62,358 nt of DNA from Acidaminococcus hominis (lineage in GTDB: Bacteria > Bacillota > Negativicutes > Acidaminococcales > Acidaminococcaceae), in NCBI RefSeq assembly GCF_900291475.1, contig NZ_OLMM01000001.1:66142-128499 (forward strand), written 5' to 3'. The number at the start of each line of letters is the position of its first letter. Position 1 is the stretch's first letter. Both the position numbers and the translations under genes were made by a program. Shown here one piece after another: positions 1-9,735 of the stretch. Under the pieces are notes generated by a model. The model did not search any database and was not told the origin of the DNA. It saw only the letters and a list, made by a program, of their open reading frames with translations.

Positions 1-2
1 TA

Positions 3-143
3 GAGCGGTTCTCTGATGAGGATATCCTGAACATGGCAGATACGCTGAACCAGCGCCCACGTCGTGTTTTGGGCTACCATACGCCGTCAGAGCTATTTGA
101 TGCATTCCTCGATGAAGTTTATGCTATTGAGTGTGTTTCTTGA
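3..143 (+). CDS. IS30-type transposase, C-terminal fragment
   Basis: The window opens inside a reading frame that stops at 143 and encodes about 46 residues, including the stretch RPRRVLGYHTPSELF. That is the signature end of the DDE catalytic domain of IS30-family transposases (asparagine/arginine-rich, then LGY/W-x-TP-x-E-x-F). Only the tail is visible, so whether the element is complete upstream cannot be judged. It lies upstream of dprA and may supply or block read-through. Family assignment is by motif recall only. Confidence 0.8.
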   Translation, partial: ERFSDEDILNMADTLNQRPRRVLGYHTPSELFDAFLDEVYAIECVS

Positions 144-149
144 TTATAG

Positions 150-176
150 TTGTTCAAATTCAACTTGCAATTTACC
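150..176. repeat. candidate right terminal inverted repeat of the IS30-type element
   Basis: Directly after the transposase stop there is an AT-rich stretch containing CAACTTGCAATTTACC, which resembles terminal repeats of Gram-positive IS30 elements. The left end is outside the window, so pairing cannot be verified. The rest of 177-358 shows no gene. A weak promoter-like pair (TTGGAC near 278, TATCTT near 301) precedes dprA. Confidence 0.35.
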
Positions 177-358
177 TTTCTGAAACTTTCAGGTAATTTT
201 CCTGCTAAAAGTTTTCCGCAACCCCATAAAGCTGTGGTCCAGGACCTGAAACGGGGCAAGGTATGCCGGGCAGGGATTGGACATTCTTTCTGTATTGTGT
301 TATCTTCAATTATATGTACTAATGTACTCAGCTTATTTTCAACAAGGGATGTGGGAAC

Positions 359-1465
359 ATGGAACGCTATTACTATGCCGCCTTGGCCGACCTTTTGGGC
401 TACCAGGCTCCCAACCGTGTGCGGGAGCTGGTCAGTTATTTTGGCTCCGCCAAGGCCGCCTTTCGTGCAGGCAGCAGGGACCTGAAGGCCTCGGGGCTTT
501 TGAAGGAAGGCCTGCTTTCCTACTACGAAGAAATGTATCAAGGCGACCTGCCGGAACAAATCTACGACTACTGTGAAACCCATCAGGTGGCTGTGGTGAC
601 CGAGTATTCGGAGGAGTATCCTCCGGGCCTTCGGGAGCTTTCCAGTCCTCCGGCGGTGCTCTACCGGAAGGGAACCTTTCCTTCCTGGAAACGTACCCTG
701 GGGGTGGTGGGTTCCCGGAAAGCCACGGCCTACGGGCTGGAAAATGCCCGGAGCTTTGCCCGCTATTTGGCAGGGCAGGGGGTAACGGTGGTTTCCGGGG
801 GTGCCTTCGGCATTGACGCCGCAGCCCACCAGGGTGCCCTGGACGGAGGCGGCTGCACGGTGGCCGTTTTGGCCGGCGGCTTTCAGCATCTGTATCCGGC
901 GGCCCATTCCCGGCTGTTTGGGCAGATTGCCCAGCACGGGGCTCTGGTTACCGAATACGCGCCCTGGGTGGAGCCTTTGCAGAAACAGTTTCCCCTGCGC
1001 AACCGGCTTGTGGTAGGGCTGTGCAGCGGGGTGCTGGTGGTGGAGGCTGCCCTGAAAAGCGGGGCCATGATTACCGCCCGGCTGGCCGCCGAGGAAAACC
1101 GGGACGTGTATGCCATTCCCGGGCTGATCCACTCGGCCACCAGCAAGGGTACCCATCAGCTGATTCGGGACGGGGCGCTGCTGGTGGATGGGCCGGAGCA
1201 GCTGCTCCAGGAAGCGTTTCCCCAGTGTGCGGTCCCTGCCAAAAAAGAAACAGAACTTTCGCTATTTGATCAGCTGCCGTCTGCGCAAGTGCCGCAGGCC
1301 CAGCAGGTTTTTTCCTGGCTCCAGGAGGCAGGCAGCCAGTCCATGGAACAGCTGGCAGAACATTTTTCCTGGTCCCTGGCCGAACTGAGTTCCGTACTGC
1401 TCCAGCTGGAAATCAGCGGGGCTGTGCGGCAGGGCCCGGGAAATCGTTATATGCTTGTAGTTTAG
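359..1465 (+). CDS. dprA: DNA processing protein DprA
   Basis: 368 residues, normal for the family. DprA binds single-stranded DNA and loads RecA during natural transformation. The Rossmann-like core runs from about residue 115 to 290 and begins with the GSRKAT motif. It also shows GGAFGIDAAAH (nucleotide/DNA-binding loop) and LRNRLV/SGAMITA further on. A winged-helix domain of the usual DprA type fills about 305-368. The ATG at 359 begins right where family similarity begins, although no strong ribosome-binding site is visible. topA follows 12 bases downstream with its own strong site, an order (dprA-topA-trmFO-xerC) common in Firmicutes. In non-competent species it is often kept anyway. Confidence 0.95.
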   Translation: MERYYYAALADLLGYQAPNRVRELVSYFGSAKAAFRAGSRDLKASGLLKEGLLSYYEEMYQGDLPEQIYDYCETHQVAVVTEYSEEYPPGLRELSSPPAVLYRKGTFPSWKRTLGVVGSRKATAYGLENARSFARYLAGQGVTVVSGGAFGIDAAAHQGALDGGGCTVAVLAGGFQHLYPAAHSRLFGQIAQHGALVTEYAPWVEPLQKQFPLRNRLVVGLCSGVLVVEAALKSGAMITARLAAEENRDVYAIPGLIHSATSKGTHQLIRDGALLVDGPEQLLQEAFPQCAVPAKKETELSLFDQLPSAQVPQAQQVFSWLQEAGSQSMEQLAEHFSWSLAELSSVLLQLEISGAVRQGPGNRYMLVV

Positions 1466-1477
1466 GAGGAGAAGAGA

Positions 1478-3817
1478 GTGACAAAAAATCTGGTCATCGT
1501 AGAGTCTCCTACGAAGTCGAACATCATTCAAAAATTCTTGGGCAAGAATTACACCGTCCGGGCCTCCATGGGCCACTTGCGGGATCTGCCCAAAAGCCAG
1601 TTTGGGGTAGATGTGGAGCATGACTTCACCCCCAAGTACATCAACATCCGGGGCAAGGGTCCCCTGATCAAGGAACTGCGGACCTTGGCCAAAAAGGCCG
1701 ACAAAATTTATCTGGCAACTGACCCGGACCGTGAAGGGGAAGCCATTGCCTGGCATTTGGGCTATCTTTTGGGGGTAGGACCCCAGGACAAATGCCGGAT
1801 TTCTTTCCATGAAATTACCCCTCAGGCCATCAAAGATGCCCTGAAGGATCCCCAAAATATCGACATGGACAAGGTGGACGCCCAGCAGACCCGTCGGATT
1901 CTGGACCGGATCGTAGGCTACCAGCTGAGCCCTCTCTTGTGGCGGAAAATCCGCAAGGGCCTCAGCGCCGGCCGTGTCCAGTCCGTAGCCGTCAAGATTA
2001 TTTGCGACCGGCAAAAGGAAATCGACGAATTTGAGCCCCAGGAATACTGGACCAGCTCCGTAACCCTGGAGCCCAACGGCAAGCCACCGAAAATCCATGC
2101 GGACGTGAAAAAGAAAAACGGCGAAAAGCTGGAAATCCATAACCAGGAAGAAGCCAACGCCATTACCGAAGAACTCCAGCAGGTTTCCTACGCAGTGAAG
2201 GACTGCGCCGTGAAAGACCGGCAGCAGCGGCCGGCGGCTCCCTTTACCACCAGCTCCCTCCAGCAGGAAGCGGTAAAACAGCTGAGCTTTACCACCAAGC
2301 GCACCATGATGGTGGCCCAGCAGCTGTACGAAGGCCTGGACGTAGGCCAAAAGGGCGGCCCAGTAGGTCTTATTACCTACATGAGAACGGACTCCGTGCA
2401 TCTGGCCGATACGGCAGTGGCGGAAATCCGGGACTATGTGGGTCAGAACTATGGGGATAAATACCTGCCCAAGACGCCCAACCACTACAGCAGCAAGAAA
2501 AACGCCCAGGAAGCCCACGAGGCCATTCGGCCCACCAGCGCGGCCCGGACGCCGGAATCGGTGGCGCCCTACCTGACAAGGGACCAGCTGCGGCTGTACA
2601 CCCTGATCTGGAAGCGGACCATTGCCAGCCAGATGGCCAACAGCATCAGCAAGCTGACCACCCTCACCATTACCGGCGGCCCCTACGAACTGACGGCTTC
2701 TGGTTCCGTCATTACCTTTGACGGCTTCCGGGTGCTTAGCGGCCGGAAGGACGATGAAAAGGACAAAAAGGTACCGGCCCTGGAAAAGGGTACCCCTATG
2801 GAACTGGTGCAGGTGGACCCGGCGGTCCAGCACTTTACCGAACCGCCTCCGTACTTTACAGAAGCTTCCCTGGTAAAGGAACTGGAAGAAAAGGGTATCG
2901 GCAGGCCCAGCACCTATTCGCCCATTATCCAAACCATCCAGACCCGGGGCTACGTGGTCCGGGACGGCAAACGCCTTTTGCCCACGGAACTGGGCAAGAC
3001 CACCATGGAAATGCTGAACCAGTACTTCTCCTATTTCATTGATGAAAAGTTCAGCGCCCACATGGAAGAAGAACTGGATGATATCAGTGAACATAAACGG
3101 GACAAGGAATCCGTGCTCAAGGAATTCTATGACCCCTTCGAAAAAGCTCTGAAAGTAGCCGATGAAAATATTCCCGTGGTGGAACAGCCGGTGATTGTCA
3201 GTGACGTGCAATGCGAAAAATGCGGCCGGATGATGGTGGTGAAGGAAGGGCGGCACGGCAAGTTCCTGGCCTGCCCGGGCTTCCCGGACTGCCGGAATAC
3301 CAAGCCCATTGTGGTAAAAACCGGAGTGAAATGCCCCAAATGCGGCGGGGAAATCATCGAACGCCACAGCAAAACCGGCAAGCTGTTCTATGGCTGCCAA
3401 AGCTATCCCAACTGCGACTTTGTTTCCTGGGATAAACCCCTGCCGGAAAACTGCCCGGTGTGCGGCAGCATGCTGGTGGAACATACGGAACGCAATGGTA
3501 AGAAAATCATCAGTTGTTCCAATGAGAACTGCACCGAATTCAAGCTGCGCAAGCGGTCCGCCGCCAAAATTGCAGCGGCAGCCGGGGTTTCCAGCCCGGT
3601 AAAGGCCACGGCCAAAACTACTGCGGCAAAGAAAACCACGGCGGCAAAGAAAACTACTGCCAAGAAGACCACGGCGGCCAAAAAGACCACCGCCAAGAAA
3701 ACTACAGCCAAGCGCACCACCAAAACGGCTGCGGCAAAGAGTACAGCGGGGGTCAAAAAGACCACCCGCACCCGAAAGAGCACGGCGTCTGCCGAGGCCC
3801 TGACGGCAGAGAAATGA
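1478..3817 (+). CDS. topA: DNA topoisomerase I with lysine/threonine-rich tail
   Basis: 779 residues starting at GTG 1478, chosen because GGAGGAGAAGAG lies just upstream. It is a type IA topoisomerase that relaxes negative supercoils. The TOPRIM domain opens the protein (VIVESPTK, then [12 protein letters not shown]). The catalytic tyrosine lies in ITYMRTDS near residue 300. From about residue 575 there are three C-terminal zinc-ribbon repeats (CxxCG...C...C). The last roughly 80 residues are a low-complexity KKTTA-type tail rich in Lys, Thr and Ala, resembling histone-H1-like DNA-binding tails. trmFO starts 7 bases after the stop. Confidence 0.97.
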   Translation: MTKNLVIVESPTKSNIIQKFLGKNYTVRASMGHLRDLPKSQFGVDVEHDFTPKYINIRGKGPLIKELRTLAKKADKIYLATDPDREGEAIAWHLGYLLGVGPQDKCRISFHEITPQAIKDALKDPQNIDMDKVDAQQTRRILDRIVGYQLSPLLWRKIRKGLSAGRVQSVAVKIICDRQKEIDEFEPQEYWTSSVTLEPNGKPPKIHADVKKKNGEKLEIHNQEEANAITEELQQVSYAVKDCAVKDRQQRPAAPFTTSSLQQEAVKQLSFTTKRTMMVAQQLYEGLDVGQKGGPVGLITYMRTDSVHLADTAVAEIRDYVGQNYGDKYLPKTPNHYSSKKNAQEAHEAIRPTSAARTPESVAPYLTRDQLRLYTLIWKRTIASQMANSISKLTTLTITGGPYELTASGSVITFDGFRVLSGRKDDEKDKKVPALEKGTPMELVQVDPAVQHFTEPPPYFTEASLVKELEEKGIGRPSTYSPIIQTIQTRGYVVRDGKRLLPTELGKTTMEMLNQYFSYFIDEKFSAHMEEELDDISEHKRDKESVLKEFYDPFEKALKVADENIPVVEQPVIVSDVQCEKCGRMMVVKEGRHGKFLACPGFPDCRNTKPIVVKTGVKCPKCGGEIIERHSKTGKLFYGCQSYPNCDFVSWDKPLPENCPVCGSMLVEHTERNGKKIISCSNENCTEFKLRKRSAAKIAAAAGVSSPVKATAKTTAAKKTTAAKKTTAKKTTAAKKTTAKKTTAKRTTKTAAAKSTAGVKKTTRTRKSTASAEALTAEK

Positions 3818-3824
3818 GGTTAAG

Positions 3825-5138
3825 ATGAACGTACATGTAATAGGCGCCGGACTGGCAGGCAGCGAAGCCACCTGGCAGCTGACCCGCCGGGGGATTCCGG
3901 TGATCCTCCACGAAATGCGGCCGGGGAAATCCGACCCGGCCCACCATACGGCCAATTTCAGCGAGCTGGTGTGCAGCAATTCCCTGCGGGCCAACAATAT
4001 TGAAAACGCCGTAGGGCTGTTAAAGGAAGAAATGCGCCGGCTGGACTCCCTGATTATCCGGGAAGCGGATATCCATCAGGTTCCCGCCGGAGGCGCCCTG
4101 GCGGTGGACCGGGACGGTTTCAGCGCAGCCATTACCAAGGCCCTTCGGGAAAATCCCCTGGTGACGGTGGTGGAAGAAGAAATCACGGATTACAATTTCC
4201 CCGAGGAAGATATTGTGATTACAGCTTCCGGCCCTCTCACCAGCGACAAGCTGTCGGAGGCAATCCAGAAGCTGGTCCAAAAGGACTACTTCCACTTCTT
4301 TGATGCGGCGGCCCCCATTGTGACGGTGGATTCCCTGAATATGGACAAGGTGTACAAGGCCTCCCGCTACGACAAGGGGGAAGCGGCCTACTACAACTGC
4401 CCCTTTACCAAGGAAGAGTACCAGCACTTCTGGAACGAGCTGTGTCATGCCGAAACGGCAGCAGTCAAGGACTTTGAACACGGCAACGTGTTCGAGGCCT
4501 GCATGCCCATTGAGGAGATGGCTCTCCGGGGCGAAGAAACCATGCGGTTTGGCCCCTTAAAGCCCGTAGGTCTGCCGGACCCCAAAACCGGCAAGGACCC
4601 CTACGCCGTGGTGCAGCTGCGCCAGGACAACGGGGCAGGGACCCTGTACAATATTGTAGGGTTCCAGACCCATCTGCGCTGGCCGGAACAAAAACGGGTG
4701 TTCCGGCTGATTCCCGGCCTGGAAAACGCAGAGTTTGTCCGCTACGGGGTCATGCACAAAAACTCCTATTTGAACTCTCCGCTGCTTTTGAACCCGGATT
4801 ATTCCCTCAGGGAGCATCCCCACCTGTACTTTGCCGGCCAGATGACCGGGGTGGAGGGGTATGTGGAATCCGCTGCTTCCGGACTGGCTGCCGGCATTTA
4901 CGCCGCCCGGGCCATTGAGGGCAAGGAACCCTTTGTGTTCCCCAAGGAAACGGCCATTGGCGCCCTGTCCCAGTACATCAGCAACCCGGAAGTGAAGCAC
5001 TTCCAGCCTATGAACATCAATTTTGGACTGATTGCTCCTTGGGATGGACCGAAAATTCGTGGCAAAAAAGAAAAAAATGCGGCAATTTCGCAACGGAGTC
5101 TTACTATTCTGGAAAATTTGCTAAAATCTCTTGCATGA
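3825..5138 (+). CDS. trmFO: methylenetetrahydrofolate-tRNA (uracil-5-)-methyltransferase TrmFO
   Basis: 437 residues. This folate- and FAD-dependent enzyme makes 5-methyluridine at position 54 of tRNA, replacing TrmA in many Firmicutes. The N-terminal dinucleotide fold shows GAGLAGSEA at residues 6-14. The cysteine in FEACMPIE is residue 226, the position known to be catalytic in the Bacillus enzyme. A second flavin-fold motif ([19 protein letters not shown]) lies near residue 335. It follows topA at 7 bases and belongs to the dprA-to-codY gene block. Confidence 0.97.
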   Translation: MNVHVIGAGLAGSEATWQLTRRGIPVILHEMRPGKSDPAHHTANFSELVCSNSLRANNIENAVGLLKEEMRRLDSLIIREADIHQVPAGGALAVDRDGFSAAITKALRENPLVTVVEEEITDYNFPEEDIVITASGPLTSDKLSEAIQKLVQKDYFHFFDAAAPIVTVDSLNMDKVYKASRYDKGEAAYYNCPFTKEEYQHFWNELCHAETAAVKDFEHGNVFEACMPIEEMALRGEETMRFGPLKPVGLPDPKTGKDPYAVVQLRQDNGAGTLYNIVGFQTHLRWPEQKRVFRLIPGLENAEFVRYGVMHKNSYLNSPLLLNPDYSLREHPHLYFAGQMTGVEGYVESAASGLAAGIYAARAIEGKEPFVFPKETAIGALSQYISNPEVKHFQPMNINFGLIAPWDGPKIRGKKEKNAAISQRSLTILENLLKSLA

Positions 5139-5216
5139 TTGAATAGTTTGTGATAATATGAATTGTCAAGAAATACCTTAAATTTGTACAATTCAAGAGC
5201 TGCTTCGGAGGCTAGC

Positions 5217-6134
5217 ATGAAGAACAGTGCGTCCAAGGATCCGCTGGTGAAAAAGTTCCTGAACTACCTGACGGTGGAGAAGGACGATTCACCCCTTACG
5301 ATCATCAACTATGAAGCAGACATCTGCCAGTTCGCCCAGTATATGGCGGACAAGGGCAAGGTTCTTGAATGGTCGCAAATTTCTCTGCTTGACATTCGCG
5401 GCTATTTGGCCGCCATGCACAAGGAAGAATTGGCCAGGCGGACCATTGCCCGGCGCATTTCTGCCCTTCGCTCCTTTTACCGGTTTTTAAGGAGGGAAGG
5501 CGTCATCAAGACCAATCCTTTTGCCAAGGTACGAACGCCCAAACTGGAGAAAAAGCTGCCCGTATTTTTGGAAGAATTTGAAATCAATCTGCTTCTGAAA
5601 ATGCCGGACGTGACAACTTTGTTGGGCAAACGGGACAGGGCCATCTTGGAAACGCTGTACTCTACTGGGTGCCGGGTTTCCGAACTGGTGGGACTGACCT
5701 TGGATCGGATTGACCTGGGAAACCGGTATGTGCTGTTATTAGGGAAAGGGAACAAAGAAAGGCTGGTTCCCCTAGGACACCCCTGCGTACAGGCCATCAC
5801 CCATTATCTGGAAGAATGCCGCAGGCATCTGATGAAAAAATATCAGGTGCGTGAACATTCCATCCTTTTTGTCAACAGCCGGGGTACGCCGCTGACCGCC
5901 AGAAGCGTCAGACGCATCCTGGACAAATACGTTGAAATGACAGCCTTACAAAAACATGTCAGCCCGCATACTATCCGGCACACCTTTGCTACCCATTTGT
6001 TGGAGCACGGGGCGGATCTGCGGTCTGTACAGGAATTATTAGGACATGCCAGCTTGTCGACTACGCAAATCTATACTCACGTTACTGCGGAGCATTTGAC
6101 AGCTGAATATGAAAAACATCATCCACGGGCCTAA
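5217..6134 (+). CDS. xerC: tyrosine recombinase XerC
   Basis: 305 residues from ATG 5217, chosen over an upstream TTG at 5163 because CGGAGG ends 5 bases before the ATG. It resolves chromosome dimers at dif with a partner XerD. The N-terminal SAM-like core-binding domain (about 1-95) precedes the catalytic domain. The domain holds the Arg in STGCRVSEL, HTIRHTF (H-x-x-R), GHASLSTTQ and the nucleophile in IYTHV. The gene sits directly before codY with 14 bases between, as the Bacillus codV gene does, but without hslV/hslU between them. XerC versus XerD cannot be separated with certainty from sequence alone; context favours XerC/CodV. Confidence 0.93.
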   Translation: MKNSASKDPLVKKFLNYLTVEKDDSPLTIINYEADICQFAQYMADKGKVLEWSQISLLDIRGYLAAMHKEELARRTIARRISALRSFYRFLRREGVIKTNPFAKVRTPKLEKKLPVFLEEFEINLLLKMPDVTTLLGKRDRAILETLYSTGCRVSELVGLTLDRIDLGNRYVLLLGKGNKERLVPLGHPCVQAITHYLEECRRHLMKKYQVREHSILFVNSRGTPLTARSVRRILDKYVEMTALQKHVSPHTIRHTFATHLLEHGADLRSVQELLGHASLSTTQIYTHVTAEHLTAEYEKHHPRA

Positions 6135-6148
6135 CAGGAGGGACTATT

Positions 6149-6925
6149 ATGCTTGCTTTACTTGAAAAAACACGTATGATCAACAAATTGTTACAAAACA
6201 CCGAGACTGTCAGCTACAAAAAAATGGCTGAAGTGCTGAAGGACGTCATCAAAGCCAACATCTACATCGTTTCCAGCAACGGGGAACTTTTGGGTTACTC
6301 CATTCTGGATGGTTTTGAATGCGAACTGATGATTAAGAAAGTACTGGATGTGGGCCGTTTCCCTGATTCTTATGTGAAATGGCTGGAAGGCATCCGGGAA
6401 ACTTCCTCCAACTATCGTCTGGTGAAGAATATGTGCGCCTTCAGCGAAGACACCAAGTGCCTGTTCGAAAGCAAGTTCACCACGGTAGTTCCCATCTTCG
6501 GCAACGGCGTTCGTCTGGGTACCTTGATTCTGGGCAAGTTCAAGAAGGAATTTGTAGATTCCGACCTGCTGCTCAGTGAATATGCTGCTACGGTTATTGG
6601 TATGCAGCTGCTCCACGACAAGGCCCTGAATATTGAAGAAGCTTCCCGGAAGAAAGCCATGGTACAGATTGCCTTCTCCAACCTGTCCTACAGCGAACTG
6701 GAAGCCATTTCTGAAATTCTGAAAGCTCTGCCGGGCAACGAAGGCCTGCTGGTCGCCAGCAAGATTGCTGACCAGGCCGGCATCACCCGGAGCGTCATTG
6801 TCAACGCCCTGCGTAAATTCGAAAGTGCCGGCGTTCTGGAAACGGAATCCCTGGGCATGAAGGGCACGTACGTACGGATCCTGAATGAATACCTGCGGGA
6901 TGGCTTGAAGGAACATCGCAAATAA
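6149..6925 (+). CDS. codY: GTP- and branched-chain-amino-acid-sensing repressor CodY
   Basis: 258 residues, standard for CodY. The start is supported by AGGAGG just upstream. The N-terminal GAF domain (roughly 1-155, beginning LLEKTRMINKLLQ) binds isoleucine and valine. The C-terminal winged helix includes ASKIADQAGITRSVIVNALRKF, the strongly conserved DNA-recognition segment. In known systems CodY represses nitrogen and amino-acid genes when nutrients are plentiful. Its presence in a genome with outer-membrane autotransporters supports a Negativicute. It is the last gene of the dprA block; a weak inverted repeat follows. Confidence 0.96.
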   Translation: MLALLEKTRMINKLLQNTETVSYKKMAEVLKDVIKANIYIVSSNGELLGYSILDGFECELMIKKVLDVGRFPDSYVKWLEGIRETSSNYRLVKNMCAFSEDTKCLFESKFTTVVPIFGNGVRLGTLILGKFKKEFVDSDLLLSEYAATVIGMQLLHDKALNIEEASRKKAMVQIAFSNLSYSELEAISEILKALPGNEGLLVASKIADQAGITRSVIVNALRKFESAGVLETESLGMKGTYVRILNEYLRDGLKEHRK

Positions 6926-6936
6926 AATATGTGCAA

Positions 6937-6980
6937 AAACAGGGTCAATCTGCTCTAGGGGCACTTTGGCCCTGTTTCTA
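6937..6980 (+). terminator. weak terminator-like inverted repeat after codY
   Basis: AAACAGGG (6937-6944) pairs with CCCTGTTT (6970-6977) across a 25-base loop, followed by CTATAAAG rather than a T run. It may act weakly or be factor-dependent. Confidence 0.35.
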
Positions 6981-7000
6981 TAAAGAAAGGATTTGCCTCT

Positions 7001-7630
7001 ATGTTAGGAATGGATGCCACGATACTTTTTCGGATTCCGGCCCTGCTTCTGACCATTACCGTGCATGAATACGCCCACGGCGCCATGTCGGCCAGCCTGG
7101 GAGATCCCACGCCGGAAATGGACGGCAGACTGACCATGAATCCTTTGGCCCATCTGGACCTGGTAGGGTCCCTGATGCTGCTTTTGGTGGGCTTTGGCTG
7201 GGCCAAGCCTGTGCGAATCGATCCCCGGTACTACGCCAATCCCCGTTCGGGACAGCTGAAGGTGGCCTTTGCCGGCCCCGGCAGCAACCTGTTTCTGTGC
7301 TTTGTGGCCATGGCCCTGCAATTTTTGATGGTCCGGTTCATGAATCCCGGCAGCGGGGTGATGTTGTTCTTGAATTGGCTGATGATGTACAATGTCTGGT
7401 TCGCTTTTTTCAACCTGATTCCCATTCCGCCCATGGATGGGTACCAGATTCTCCGCAACTGGCTGCCTTTTACCACGGCTATGCGCTATGAGAGCCTGCT
7501 GGGACCCTACAGCACCCTTATCTTGATTGCCCTATGCTTTACGGGTATAATTGGAGTGATTGTATCCCCTCTTGCCAGTCTGTATCTCAGTCTGTGCCAC
7601 AGTATCCTGAACCTGCTCTTCTTTTTTTAA
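7001..7630 (+). CDS. site-2 protease family (M50) membrane metalloprotease
   Basis: 209 residues with about five hydrophobic segments. The zinc motif HEYAHG (HExxH) lies near residue 24. The second metal-binding motif of the NPxPPxDG type appears as NLIPIPPMDGYQIL near residue 140. These compact homologues (YwhC-like) are frequently encoded directly before scpA-scpB in Firmicutes, as here. Its substrate is unknown; classical site-2 proteases cleave membrane-bound anti-sigma factors. AAAGAAAGGA precedes the ATG. Confidence 0.9.
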   Translation: MLGMDATILFRIPALLLTITVHEYAHGAMSASLGDPTPEMDGRLTMNPLAHLDLVGSLMLLLVGFGWAKPVRIDPRYYANPRSGQLKVAFAGPGSNLFLCFVAMALQFLMVRFMNPGSGVMLFLNWLMMYNVWFAFFNLIPIPPMDGYQILRNWLPFTTAMRYESLLGPYSTLILIALCFTGIIGVIVSPLASLYLSLCHSILNLLFFF

Positions 7631-7660
7631 GTTTGTTCAGGCAAGACAAGGAATGACTTC

Positions 7661-8383
7661 ATGGCAGCTTATACGGTAAAATTGGCGGATTTTCAAGGTC
7701 CTTTGGACCTGTTGGTCCACCTGATTGAAAAAGATAAAATCGATATTTACGATATTCCCATTGTTTCCATTACGGAGCAGTACATCGCCTATCTGAATAC
7801 CCTTCAGGAGTATGACCTGGACGTGGCCAGCGAGTTTCTTCTGATGGCGGCTATGCTGCTGCAGATCAAGTCCCGAATGCTGCTCCCCAAGGAAAAGGAC
7901 GTGGAAGAAGAGGAAGAGGATCCCCGGACCATGCTGGTGGAGATGCTGGTGGAATACCGACGCTTCAAAAAGCGGGCGGTGCTGCTGCGCCAGTGCCTGG
8001 ACAAGGCCAGCCTGTGCTGGAGCCGGGAGCCTGCACCGGCACCCCGGCAGCAGCAAAAGGTGAAGCGCTACTATCTGGGGGACCTGCTGCGGGCCCTGGC
8101 CAACCTATTCCCGGAACGGGAACAGGAGCAGCCCATTATTCCCCGGCAGGAATTCCACGTGCAGGACAAGATGGATGATATTATGGGAATGCTGGAAAAT
8201 CGGCAGAAAGGACTGTCATTCCAGCAGGTGCTGAAGAATAAGGCCAGCCACAGCGAGGTCATTGCCTCGTTCCTGGCCATCCTGGAACTGCTTCGGCTGC
8301 AGAAAATCTGCATCCGCCAGGATCAGCCCTTTGCGCCGATTACCCTATCGAAACGGGAGGAGGGTGCGTATGGCACTGCATAA
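7661..8383 (+). CDS. scpA: segregation and condensation protein A
   Basis: 240 residues. ScpA is the kleisin bridging the two heads of the SMC condensin dimer. The opening VKLADFQGPLDLLVHLIEKDKIDIYDIPI is characteristic (quoted here only by position, residues 5-33, for the FxGPLDLLLxLI core). The acidic linker EEEEED lies near residue 87, and the winged-helix end lies at the C-terminus. The gene overlaps scpB by 14 bases, so the two subunits are probably translationally coupled. Confidence 0.95.
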   Translation: MAAYTVKLADFQGPLDLLVHLIEKDKIDIYDIPIVSITEQYIAYLNTLQEYDLDVASEFLLMAAMLLQIKSRMLLPKEKDVEEEEEDPRTMLVEMLVEYRRFKKRAVLLRQCLDKASLCWSREPAPAPRQQQKVKRYYLGDLLRALANLFPEREQEQPIIPRQEFHVQDKMDDIMGMLENRQKGLSFQQVLKNKASHSEVIASFLAILELLRLQKICIRQDQPFAPITLSKREEGAYGTA

Positions 8384-8993
8384 GCTTGGCAAACTGGAAG
8401 CGCTGCTGTTTGCTTCCGGCCAGCCCCTTTCCCTGGAAAAAATGGCAGGGGCCCTGGCCCTTACCCAGGCCCAGACTGCGGACCTGCTGGAGGAGCTCCA
8501 GCATGGGTACCAGGAGGCGGACCGGGGGCTGACCCTGCGCAAGGCCGCCGGAGGCTGGCAGCTGGTGACCAAGGAAGAAGCGGCTCCGGTGCTCCAGATC
8601 CTTTACGAGCAGCAGGAACAGAAGCTGTCCACGGCGGCTATGGAAACATTGGCCATTGTGGCTTTTAAGCAGCCGGTGACCAAAAGTGAAATGGAAGCCA
8701 TCCGGGGGGTGAAGGTGGACGGGGTATTAAATACCCTGACGGACTTGGGGCTGATTACCGAGGTGGGCCGGAAGGAAGTTATCGGCAAGCCCATTTTGTA
8801 CGGTACCACGGATCGGTTTTTGACCACCTTCGGTTTTAATACCCTGGCCGATTTGCCGGATATTCCGGACGAAATCCTGGAGCAGAAACTGTTCCCGGAG
8901 GAGGGGGAGGAAGTCTTGGAGCTGGAGAGCTCTGAGGACGCCCCGGAAGAAAATGAACACCCGGCTGGGGAAGAACCCCAGCAGAAAGCATAG
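8370..8993 (+). CDS. scpB: segregation and condensation protein B
   Basis: 207 residues from ATG 8370. This start was chosen over a longer upstream reading because GGGAGGAGG lies just before it and similarity begins at LGKLEALLFASGQPL. ScpB forms a dimer of tandem winged helices that binds ScpA in the SMC-ScpAB condensin. LAIVAFKQPVTKSEME and IRGVKVDGVL are typical family stretches. The C-terminal 25 residues are acidic and probably disordered. rluB follows after 13 bases. Confidence 0.95.
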   Translation: MALHKLGKLEALLFASGQPLSLEKMAGALALTQAQTADLLEELQHGYQEADRGLTLRKAAGGWQLVTKEEAAPVLQILYEQQEQKLSTAAMETLAIVAFKQPVTKSEMEAIRGVKVDGVLNTLTDLGLITEVGRKEVIGKPILYGTTDRFLTTFGFNTLADLPDIPDEILEQKLFPEEGEEVLELESSEDAPEENEHPAGEEPQQKA

Positions 8994-9006
8994 AATAGGA
9001 CAACAA

Positions 9007-9735
9007 ATGGAAGAGAAACTGGAAAGACTGCAAAAGGTAATGGCTGCGGCAGGGATTGCGTCCCGCCGGGAATGCGAAAAAATGATTCAGGCCGGACGGG
9101 TCCAGGTCAACGGGAAAACCGTTACCGAACTGGGAACCAAGGTGGGGCCCAAGGCCTTCATCACCATTGACGGCAAGGGCCTGCGGCCTACGAAAAAACG
9201 GTATATTCTCCTGTACAAGCCCCGGGGCGTGGTGACCACCATGAAGGATCCCCAGGGCCGCCGGACGGTGGCTGAGATGCTGGAAGGCGTACGGGAACGG
9301 CTGTACCCGGTGGGGCGGCTGGATTACCAGACCGAGGGACTGCTGCTGATGACCAACGATGGGGAACTGGCCCAGAAAATGACCCACCCCAGCCACCATG
9401 TGAACAAGACCTACGAGGTCACGGTCAAGGGCAAGGTTCCAGAAGAAAAGCTGGACATCCTGCGCATGGGCGTACCCCTGGAAGACGGGCTGACTGCTCC
9501 GGCCCTGGTGTACGTGAAGGGCTATGACCCGGAAAAGAATTTGACGCTGTTTACCGTGACCATCCACGAAGGCCGGAACCGGCAGGTGCGCCGGATGTGC
9601 GATTTCATTGGCTTCCCGGTAAACAAGCTGAAACGGGTCCAGATTGCCAGTCTTACCCTGGAAGGGCTCAAAAAGGGTGAGTACCGGGAACTGGAACCGG
9701 AAGAAGTGGAAGCCCTGCAGAGGCTGGTGAAATAA
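9007..9735 (+). CDS. rluB: 23S rRNA pseudouridine synthase, RluB type
   Basis: 242 residues from ATG 9007, since similarity starts at the S4 domain just after it; an in-frame ATG at 8953 lies inside scpB. The S4 RNA-binding domain spans about 1-60 (QKVMAAAGIASRRECE). The catalytic aspartate lies in GRLDYQTEGLLLMTNDG, the RsuA/RluB/RluE family motif. NRQVRRMCDFIGFPV is the second family signature. Gene order scpA-scpB-rluB is conserved in Firmicutes, which favours RluB over RsuA. The stop overlaps the next start (TAATG). Confidence 0.93.
   Translation: MEEKLERLQKVMAAAGIASRRECEKMIQAGRVQVNGKTVTELGTKVGPKAFITIDGKGLRPTKKRYILLYKPRGVVTTMKDPQGRRTVAEMLEGVRERLYPVGRLDYQTEGLLLMTNDGELAQKMTHPSHHVNKTYEVTVKGKVPEEKLDILRMGVPLEDGLTAPALVYVKGYDPEKNLTLFTVTIHEGRNRQVRRMCDFIGFPVNKLKRVQIASLTLEGLKKGEYRELEPEEVEALQRLVK

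Noticed and set aside
1262-3997. 911-residue open frame on the minus strand opposite topA
   Set aside because: It mirrors topA codon for codon, has no ribosome-binding site and no recognisable domain; long antisense frames are expected in GC-rich genes.
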